Positions 14,561 to 21,711 of a stretch of DNA of 21,711 nucleotides are shown here, in pieces. Numbering within the stretch: position 1 is the first letter of the stretch; every line of letters starts with the position of its first letter. Under the pieces are notes generated by a model. That model was not told the DNA's origin, did no database searches, and saw only the letters and a list, made by a program, of their open reading frames with translations. Origin of the DNA: Halocaridina rubra (Eukaryota; Arthropoda; Malacostraca; Decapoda; Atyidae); the NCBI GenBank assembly GCA_037179515.1, contig JAXCGZ010009992.1, positions 35,001 to 56,711 of the forward strand, read 5' to 3'. Position numbers and translations under genes: made by a program.

Positions 14561-15309
14561 AAGGAAACAAATAAAAACTGACAGACAGACTGAGATGAAT
14601 CATCTCGTGCCATGGAAAAGAATTTGCGCCATTTTGTGTTACAGTTTATTCCCATTGAGTTAGGAGTGAACACACAAGTTGGAGCTGGGGAATTAACCTA
14701 TATTACCTTTCTGGGAGAGAATTATTCAACTGCAGGCATTAGCTCTTCATTCACATAATATCAACAAGGTAGATTCACAAAGCATATACTTATCATATAC
14801 TTCACTACACTGAGATAGCTCTGGGAAGAAACTGGCGTGGGTTTAAGTCCACAGCAAAGAATTATGAAAAGCATGCAGCCTTACTCGCTCAGATCTATCT
14901 CTTGTTTTGATAATTCACCCACGGAAAGAATGGGTCATGTTGGATCCAAAGGTGTATTGATCTTGTAATGGAGGGCACACTAATCTATGAAGTTGAAAGA
15001 AAACCTTCAAAGCATTCTTCACTGGCTTAGTAGTCCTTCTTTTCAGATGCAAATAAAATGTATAGGGAAGATGAAAGATCAGATGGAACAATCATGAAGG
15101 AGAGAGAATTGATGGCGCTGCATGCACTCCTTTAACCTTTCAGGGGACCACCAGTAAGAAAAGGTGAATGGGTTACAGGAAAGGGTGGAAAGAATAAACT
15201 AAAAAACATAATAATGAATATAAAATGAAAAATAAATGGATTAAATTATTTTTATAGAGAAAAATAAACAAATAATTAAAATATAAAAATGTAAACAATA
15301 CAGTAAAAT
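14561..15309. other. Interval between two LINEs, nothing recognised
   Basis: No coding frame, RNA gene or tandem repeat recognised. The last 110 bp (about 15200-15309) are very A/T-rich ('aataaacaaataattaaaat') and lie next to the 5' truncation point of LINE copy B. Confidence 0.5.
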
Positions 15310-17640
15310 AGAGGTCAGAGATTGAGAAAGTGCTGAACAAAACGTTACAAGGGAATTTCCTACACCAACATGTAATGGAACCAACCAGGGCCAGGGGTGG
15401 GGATGAGCCATCGCTACTTGATCTAGTGTTCACAGATAATGTGTTGGATATTGAAAAAATTGAGTATGAACCACCAATTGGAAAGAGTGACCACTGTGTG
15501 TTGTTGATGGAGTATATCATTGAAGATATTCTTCCTGAGAGTAGAGGCACTGAGGACATGAGGAGGAACTATCCGAAAGGAGATTACATCAAAATGAATG
15601 AGCTTTTTGCAGTTATTGACTGGAGAACCTTATTTTACAACAAATCTGTACAAGAAATGTATGACATCTTTTGTGAGAAATATGGGAAGATAGTAGATTG
15701 CTGCATACCTGTCACCAAAGTAGGTGTAATTCATGCCAGAGAGAAATGGTTCGATAATGGGTGTAAAAGAGCTAAGGAGTGGAGAGACAAATGCTGGAAA
15801 AGGTATAGGAGGAGAAAAAACATAAATGCCTGGCAAACCTACAAAAGAGCAAGAAATGACTACCTAAGTAAAAGGAGAGAGGCAGAGAGAGACTATGAGA
15901 GGGACATCACCAGGAAGGCTAAAGAAAATCCCAAGCTTTTCCACAGCTTTATCAGAGGAAAACTGAAGGTAAAAGAACAGGTTTTAAGGCTAAAGAGAGC
16001 GGATGGAAGCATCACTGAGACGGATGAAGAGATCTGCAAAGAATTGAACAAGGAGTTTCAGTCAGTATTTACAGTAGAAAATACCCCACCCCCTCAGATT
16101 GCAGTGATAGAAGCTCAAGGGCTGGTATTAGAGAACATCAACCTTACAGCCACAGAGGTATGCAAAGCGCTGATGGATTTAGATGTTCATAAAGCTACAG
16201 GTCCTGATGACATATCCCCTCATGTGCTTAAAAAATGCGCAAACACAATATCAGTGGCACTAAGAATCATATTTAAGGAGTCACTGGAGTCGGGGGAGAT
16301 TCCAAGATGCTGGAAACAAGCAAATGTGATACCTATCTTCAAAAAGGGAAGGAGGGATACGGCTCTGAACCATAGACCAGTTTCCTTGACCAGCATAGTT
16401 TGCAAAGTTATGGAGAAACTACTAAGGAAACATATCTCTCTTCACTTGGAATCCTTCAACTTTTTGTCAGTGAGGCAACATGGCTTCAGAGAAGGTAGAT
16501 CAACAGTAACAAACTTATTAGAATTTTATGATGAGGTAAGCCAAATCTTACAGGAAAGAGAGGGCTGGGCAGATTGCATATTCCTAGACTTCCAGAAAGC
16601 ATTTGACTGTTCCACATGGGAGACTTATTAGGAAGCTACAATCAATGGCTAGAATAGATGGAAATGTTTTGGAATGGATAAAAACTTACTTAGAAGGAAG
16701 GGAACAGAGGGTTAGAGTAAGACACTCAGTGTCTGAATGGAGAAGAGTTAGTAGTGGAGTTCCACAGGGTTCGGTTTTATGGCCACTTTTGTTCCTTGTA
16801 TATGTAAATGACCCACCAGAGTCTGTAAATTCATTCATGAATATGTTTGCAGATGATGCATAGATTGTGAAAAAAGTAAAAAACGAGAACAATGGTAGAG
16901 AATTTCAGGAGGATCTAAATAATCTGCATGAGTGGTCAGAAAAGTGGCTAATGAAATTCAATACTTCAAAATGTAAGGTAATGAGAATGGGTAAAAGTGC
17001 AAGAAGGCCCAAGCTTGACTACTCGGTGGCTGGAGTACAACTTCAAGAGACACAAAATGAGAGAGCTCTAGGAGTAAACATACAGGCAGATTTGTCTCCA
17101 GAAATACATATAAATGGCATAATAAGGGCAGCATATGCATTCTTATCAAATGTAAGGGTAGCCTTCAGGCACATGGCCAAGGAAATGTTCAGAAATATTT
17201 ATGTAACCTATGTGAGGCCAAAACTCGAATATGCAGCCCCCTTTTGGAATCCGCACTTGAAAAAGCACATAGCTAAGCTTGAAAAAGTTCAAAGACATGC
17301 CACGAAACTGGTGCCAGAAATAAACAATCTCAGCTATGATGAGAGGCTGAGGGAATTAGACTTACCATCACTCGAAGCTAGAAGAGTGAGGGGGGATATG
17401 GTGACAGTCTTTAAATTCCTTCATGGTTATGATAGAGTGGATAGGGATCGATATTTTGATGTGGCTGGCTCTAGAACTAGAGGTCATAGTTTGAAGCTTG
17501 GTAAGAAAACTTCTTTGCAGGATGTAAGGAAATACTTTTTCAGTGTAAGAGTAGTTGATAATTGGAATTGGCTAAGCGAGGAAGTAGTTAATGCTATCTC
17601 AATCCATAGTTTTAAGGACAGGTATGATAAGTATCACTAA
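15310..17640 (+). pseudogene. Endonuclease (C-terminal end) plus reverse transcriptase of CR1/L2-like LINE copy B
   Basis: The first readable part 'FLHQHVMEPTRARG…SLLDLVFTD…GKSDHCVLL' is the C-terminal end of an APE-type endonuclease, with the SDH catalytic-histidine motif at about 15484-15493. A Lys/Arg-rich linker follows (15740-15960). The reverse transcriptase contains 'DVHKATGPDDISPHVLKKC', 'IPRCWKQANVIPIFKKG', 'FLDFQKAFD' (16580-16607), 'SSGVPQGSVL' and an intact catalytic FADD (16843-16860). The thumb ends …[10 protein letters not shown] with TAA at 17638-17640. Two lesions: a 2-bp deletion at about 16608 (gac act reduced to gac t) shifts the frame, and TAG at 16861-16863 directly after FADDA replaces the Lys codon present in copy A. 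The endonuclease N-terminus and any ORF1 are missing. Confidence 0.93.
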
Positions 17641-17700
17641 GTATAAAATGGAACCGATGAGGAGACGGGAAGATACGTGCTTAAGGCTCTTTCTCATAAA

Positions 17701-17728
17701 CACAATTAGGTAATCACAATTAGGTAAT
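17701..17728 (+). repeat. 3'-terminal 14-bp tandem repeat of the CR1/L2-like LINE
   Basis: Two exact copies of cacaattaggtaat followed by 'cacag'. Copy A has one copy followed by (CA)n. CR1-group LINEs commonly end in a short tandem repeat instead of poly(A), and this fits that role. Confidence 0.85.
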
Positions 17729-17879
17729 CACAGTTATCTCATGCTTGGCCATGCATTTTTAAGAGCTTTACCAGTGTGTTGTTGGGCTAATGGTGTATCA
17801 AGCTAAAATTTTCATCACTTTATTTCTTACCTTGATGATGAGTACAGAGTAATTGTACTTAGCAGGATAGCCTTTGTGA

Positions 17880-20820
17880 TTCACTGATGCACTTAATATG
17901 TTACTCACTACTTGAGGAACATCAGGGTTTTGGCTAGGACTTGTTTGGGCTCCATTTTTTTCTGTCTTACCTCTGTGATGGCTTTATATTCCAGGATATA
18001 ATGGAGTAGAAGTAGTGGTGTTGCTTCCTGGCAGAAATTGCATTCTTTCATAACGTTATCTGTTATTGTTCAGGTGCATTTGTATCTAAATCTAAGTGTT
18101 TAGATGTTGACTGCAGTAATTCTATGAAAATTCTTAGAGAGGCTTATATGCTGGAGACTGGACACTGCTTTGTACCAATATATGGAAGCTGATACCGTGT
18201 CTGTGCACTGGTCATATCTTGTTAACCAAAGGTTGTAGAGTTTATTGGTGACTTTAGTTTTGATTTGAAGGATGCTTAGAGGCAGGGACATGAATCTCTG
18301 TCCAAAGGGAGGTTTGTTCGGCTGCATAGTTGGCATTTCATTACCTTTAATGACGAAGTGGCTAGAGATCCAAGTGAATTATTGTTTTACCAACGCTCGT
18401 GGCTCTGCGACAGAGGTGGAGTATCTCGGTAATGACTCTCTCATTCTGAATGAGGAGCATCTTCTGAATGGTCTGTAAGGCACATCTTGAGTCTGTGATA
18501 ATGAGGGCATTGTCAGCTTCTTGGAAACTGATGTGGTTCAGGGCTTTGGTGATGGTAATCAATTCATTTTGAAGTGAGGAGTTAGACAGCCTCAAGGACT
18601 CCTCGAGTCCTTCTGTGATGGAAGCAGTGGCTAAGGCTCCAGTTTCTGGATTATCTAAGCCATAGATGTTGACTATCAAGGAGTAAGATCTATTCCACTT
18701 TCAGATCTGTATTTGTTCTTGAAGATGCTCAGGTTGACTGAGTTCTTCAAGCTGTTTGAGAGTTCAATCTTGATATTGAGCTGGCGTTAATTCCATGGTG
18801 GAGGACATATGTAGTCTGGGTGTGAAGTGTCCAGGTTTCTGGTTAGGATGTTGTCCACAATGCCTAAAACTGGAAGCTCAGTGCAGGCCTAAGCTCCAAG
18901 GTCCTCCCGGGAAGATCAGCATGTAAGTCGAGTGCTATCTTGAAGTTCTTGCTGGCAATGCAGGGACGTTTTTAAATGGTGGTTTTCACTAGTATGGAGG
19001 CTGTGCACTGCAGAGACCCGTGTTTTAAAGAGATAAGATTAGTTTCTAGTTAGAGGTTCTCTGTCTTAGACCATATGGGGGCTTCTAGCATAATTCTCAT
19101 GGTATTGTTCTGGATGACTTCAATTTTGGTCTATTGCAGGTCCAATAGAAGCCACAGGGTTGGACAGATGTAGTCCTAATGACTTCACATGGCTTGTAAG
19201 GAGATGGTTTTGATGAGCCTAAAGCCTGCACCCTCATAGATGCCTGATAGATCCAAAAGTACCGACTGGTGCATTTTGTATCTGTCACACAAGTACTGTA
19301 TTTTGGGTCCAAAGTTTAGTGCACTATCTATGTAGACACCCAGGTATTGATGTTTGTTGACCAAATCAAGAGGGTCCTTATTAATGACCAGACTTCTTTC
19401 TGGTCTTTGCAGATTAATGGTGAGCACTTTTGTTTTCTGGGAATTGACCTTGAGCTCAAGCAAAAATGAGGAACTGTAGATATTGCTTAGGCTCTTTTGG
19501 ACTAGGTCAGAGGTGTCTTGACCTCTTGCCACCAGAACAAAATTGTCAGTGTAATTGAAGATCCTGGTCCTGAGCAGTAGCTTGACGTTAAAGTTAATGT
19601 TAAAGTTTGTTGGATTTTAGCCCTCATATCAGAGGCATCACTCCTGTTATGATGGGTGGTAGCAGGTGCAAGCCCTAACCCCCCACTGTGGTGCCCAGCC
19701 ACAGCAGTAACCTCCCCAGTAAACATCTTAAACTCTCTTGCCTGGACGAGGCTTGATCTGTCCATCTCACGAATGCGAGGCCAGTACGTTACCACTGTAC
19801 TAGCCAGTTGAAAAGGAAGGGACTGAAGATGCCACCTTGAGAGATTCCAATCTTGTGTTGCTTGAAGATCTAGTAGTGCCCATGCTGTTTCACTCGAGCA
19901 CTCTGGTCCAACAGACTCATCTTGATCCTGGAGAGAAAGTTCCCTCTGAGTTGCTTGTCGACAAGTGCAGGGAGAATTGCATGCACATTTGCTAGTCTAA
20001 AGGCCTTCTCTAGATCCAGAAAGACAACGATCCCTTGGTGGCTATTTGTGAATGATAGCATTGATGCTATGCATTTAGTTGTGTCAACCCCAGGCTGGTA
20101 AGCAACCATGTTCTGCAGGAAGGGTTGGCATTTGCAACAGAGTCTATTGAGGATATCTTCTCTGCTGTCTTGCTCGGACAGGTCAAGAGGGATATTGGAC
20201 ATGAGTTGTCTAGATCTATGGGCATTGAAATGAACAGAATGTCTGCCCAGTTCAATTACACTGGTTTGACTTTTTGGATCCATGAGGTATTCATGAGTGC
20301 AAGCAGAGCTTGTTTCCCCTGGGGTCCGAGTTTTCGGGTCCTGTCCGCTCCAGGAGTCGTGTTCTTTGAACTGTTGCTCACTTTTCTCAGTTCCATTAGA
20401 GTGCAGGGGATGTCAGTAAAGTTCAAATGCTGCAGGTTCTCTCCTATCTTTCGGTGGTGAGGCACTGTAAAGTTCTTCTTATGGCAATGAAGAGTCACTT
20501 CTCTTGGTGAACTTGAGGGAGAGTTTATCTGCTTCGAGATGGGGGCTGCTGTGAGGGATGCTCTTTGGAGTTCCTTTTGCAATGATATCAATATTTTTCC
20601 AAATATGTCCTACTGTTGTGTGGGCCTTGAGTGTGGAGCACCATTTGAGCCATTTTTTCCCTTTGATTGCTTTGATTTCTTCGTGAACTTGTTCCCTGAC
20701 AGCTCCGAGAACACGATATGAATTTTCAGTGGGGCAGTTTCTATGGATTATCCTGGTGACACTGAGTTGGTGGTTGAGCTCCTTGACTCTGTCGCAGTAA
20801 TGCCATCTGTATTTGTGGCT
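17880..20820 (-). pseudogene. ORF2 of I-group LINE copy B: RT, RNase H, CCHC-like tail (dead)
   Basis: Right to left: 'WHYCDRVKELNHQLSVTRII' and 'REQVHEEIKAIKGKKWLKW' (20570-20820); 'NTTPGADRT…GPQGKQALLALMN' (about 20280-20340, start of RT); 'AYQPGVDTTKCIASM' and 'VVFLDLEKAF' with the first catalytic Asp (about 20000-20026); 'IGISQGGIFSPFLFN' (about 19805-19850); the active-site box as YTDN instead of YADD (19542-19553); 'NKHQYLGVYIDSAL' thumb; then RNase H. The RNase H site reads 'IYGLDN' where copy A reads 'IYTDGSVN', so the first Asp is lost; 'LQNELITI' and 'ALIITDSRCAL' keep the Glu and second Asp. The C-terminal 'CNFCQEA…HYILEY' has lost the last Cys. Many stops and frameshifts are present. 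Confidence 0.85.
19585..19807 (-). mobile_element. tRNA-derived SINE inserted in the I-group LINE
   Basis: On the minus strand an RNA polymerase III A box TAGTACAGTGG (19792-19802) and a B box GATCAAGCC (19750-19758) lie 33 nt apart. Both match the tRNA consensus patterns TRGYNNARNGG and GWTCRANNC. Between them 'ctcgcattcgtgag' resembles an anticodon arm. About 150 bp of tRNA-unrelated sequence follows and ends in a simple (aactttaac) type tail at 19585-19605. The surrounding LINE reads '…IFSPFLFN' on one side and 'KLLLRTRIFNYTD' on the other, so the insertion is inside the RT. A target duplication is not clear. The tRNA part cannot fold as a normal tRNA gene, so it is not called as tRNA. Confidence 0.7.
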
Positions 20821-20960
20821 TAAATGTCCTTACTTGGAGAGGGAGATGGAGGATTCAGATGTGGCTTGTGTGGCATTGACTGTTCTTTGGAGGTGTCTAA
20901 CCTTCATACTATATCTAATATGTCTGAGTCCTCCACCATTTGAATAGGGACTAATTGAGT

Positions 20961-21307
20961 AACATTAAACAGTGGATGTTAAGTTTAAAAATCATCACTC
21001 AAAATTAGCTAAATATTGCTTAAGTTAATGCATTTATAAAGAATTTACCGATAAAACCTCACCAACAGTATTAAAATAATTAATGGGATCATTGTATATT
21101 TACTGGCAAAATAAGGGGAACCTTGAAAGTACATAATGAAATGAATATTCAGAAACATACTTGCTGCTCATATTTACCTCTTTTCAGAAGAGCATACATA
21201 AGAAGATCATTTGGTAAATTTAAAAAAAAAAAAAAAACTTGTCAAGAGAGACATACTAAGTAAAAGACCCGTGTCACCAGGAATGTATCACAAAGCTAAA
21301 GGACACG
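20961..21307. other. Non-coding stretch with a 16-bp A run
   Basis: AT-rich, no gene recognised. A run of 16 A lies at 21222-21237. No retroposon body is visible upstream of it, so it is not assigned as a tail. Confidence 0.5.
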
Positions 21308-21434
21308 GGAAATGTTAAATGAAATCATAGTTTTAAGGAAAGCTCTGATGAGTATCAGTGAGAAAATATAAAACCGACCATAAGACTGGGAGTTATGTGT
21401 ATAGGCGTCTTTCCCCATGAGCAAAATTAGGTAA
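21308..21434 (+). mobile_element. CR1/L2-like LINE relic, copy C (3' end only)
   Basis: About 125 bp align with the last codons and 3' UTR of copy B. 'atcatagttttaaggaaagc' corresponds to copy B 'atccatagttttaaggacag', then 'gatgagtatcagtgag' to 'gataagtatcactaag', 'ataaaaccgaccataagac' to 'aaaatggaaccgatgagga', and 'gcaaaattaggtaag' to 'cacaattaggtaat'. It is clearly older than copies A and B and lacks the terminal repeat. Confidence 0.8.
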
Positions 21435-21497
21435 GTTAAATTATGTTAATACATATAAAATATTAAGATGCGAGGACTTCATCTCTCGTCACTACAG

Positions 21498-21639
21498 GCC
21501 AGGAAGGTGAAGGCTGATGTTGCTGATCACATCAAAATCATGTATGCATCTGGGAGTATTGACAAAACCATGAGGTTTGAATCAAAGAGTTTCTGGACAA
21601 ATGAGTACAGCCTCACTGCATGGGATGAAATCAGCAACT
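21498..21639 (+). CDS. Candidate internal exon of an unidentified host gene
   Basis: A 142-bp open segment reads ARKVKADVADHIKIMYASGS, then IDKTMRFESKSFWTNEYSLT, then AWDEISNC. It is bounded by a pyrimidine-containing acceptor 'tctctcgtcactacag' ending at 21497 and a consensus donor GTAAGT at 21640-21645. It would enter in phase 0 and leave in phase 1 (47 codons plus one base). Codon use is mixed and less A/T-rich than the surroundings, and the peptide looks protein-like, but I do not recognise the family. The same frame is open back to an ATG at 21468 and stops at 21645-21647, so a 59-codon ORF is the alternative reading. An unrecognised transposon fragment is also possible. Confidence 0.4.
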
Positions 21640-21711
21640 GTAAGTGACAGAATTGTATGTTAGGTAGGGCAATGCTTTCAAGATTATATCACTGTCAGTC
21701 CCGTGCCGAAT

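Larger units (their letters stand above)
15310..17733 (+). mobile_element. CR1/L2-like LINE, copy B, 5'-truncated in the endonuclease domain
   Basis: The most complete member of the family in this window. It runs from the end of the APE endonuclease domain through a basic linker, the reverse transcriptase and thumb to a short 3' UTR that ends in a duplicated 14-mer (cacaattaggtaat, 17701-17728). It is oriented opposite to copy A and to both I-group copies. Nucleotide similarity to copy A is high over the shared part, implying recent common ancestry. The 5' boundary is placed where the protein similarity begins and could be off by some 10 bp. Confidence 0.92.
17740..20960 (-). mobile_element. 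I-group LINE, copy B, with nested SINE
   Basis: A longer but more decayed copy of the family seen at 13020-14560, read on the minus strand. It spans the region upstream of the RT, the RT, thumb, RNase H and Cys/His tail. Its 3' end lies about 10 bp from the 3' end of the plus-strand CR1/L2-like copy B, so the two are tail to tail. A tRNA-derived SINE interrupts the RT at 19585-19807. No endonuclease domain was recognised, so the 5' end (about 20960) is probably truncated. Confidence 0.85.

Noticed and set aside
17701..17728. Telomere-like TTAGG repeat
   Set aside because: 'ttagg' occurs once per 14-mer and not in tandem; it belongs to the LINE 3' terminus.
19740..19810. A functional tRNA gene
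   Set aside because: A and B boxes are present, but there is no acceptor stem or complete cloverleaf, and about 150 bp of extra 3' sequence indicates a SINE.
13020..20960. A single I-group LINE split by insertion of CR1/L2-like copy B
   Set aside because: Both halves contain the thumb, RNase H and Cys/His tail, so they are two separate copies.

Overview
The window reads as intergenic or intronic DNA from an animal nuclear genome, most likely an arthropod and probably a decapod crustacean. That assignment is inference. It rests on the very long di- and trinucleotide microsatellites, several decayed APE-type LINE families, a Tc1/mariner-type element with a DUF4817-like N-terminus, and a tRNA-derived SINE. 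No operon, bacterial gene, rRNA or intact cellular gene is visible. Almost every recognisable coding segment belongs to a dead transposable element.

Left part (1-5.2 kb): a tandem satellite with a 50-bp unit. About 30 near-identical units form the core (2141-3640). On both sides the units decay until the period is barely visible. The core carries sub-structure: a 150-bp three-unit higher-order repeat and an internal segmental duplication offset by 751 bp. A (CA)n(TA)n microsatellite interrupts the left flank.

Middle part (5.2-8.4 kb): no genes. It holds a perfect (TC)59, a 209-bp near-perfect palindrome that looks like a foldback MITE with a TAA target duplication, an (AAT)n/(ATT)n palindromic microsatellite, and a 0.5-kb compound (CT)n(TA)n(TG)n tract. 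The TG end of that tract abuts the 3' terminus of a LINE.

Right part (8.4-21.7 kb): a patchwork of retroelements. Three pieces belong to one CR1/L2-like family: copy A (minus, 8387-10128), copy B (plus, about 15310-17733) and a short 3' relic, copy C (plus, 21308-21434). Two pieces belong to a second LINE family with an RNase H domain, of the I group: copy A (minus, about 13020-14560) and copy B (minus, about 17740-20960). The second I-group copy is split by a tRNA-derived SINE close to the reverse-transcriptase active site. An internally deleted mariner-like transposon with clear terminal inverted repeats and TA flanks lies at 11359-12239. All copies carry frameshifts, stops or catalytic-residue losses, so none looks autonomous.

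The last 250 bases contain a 142-bp open segment framed by good splice-site consensus sequences. It is the only plausible host-gene exon in the window, and I could not identify its product. I found no convincing new multi-gene system. The most unusual signals are the long hairpin whose five mismatches are all G:U-compatible on one strand, the higher-order satellite, the microsatellite starting at a LINE 3' end, and the orphan exon.
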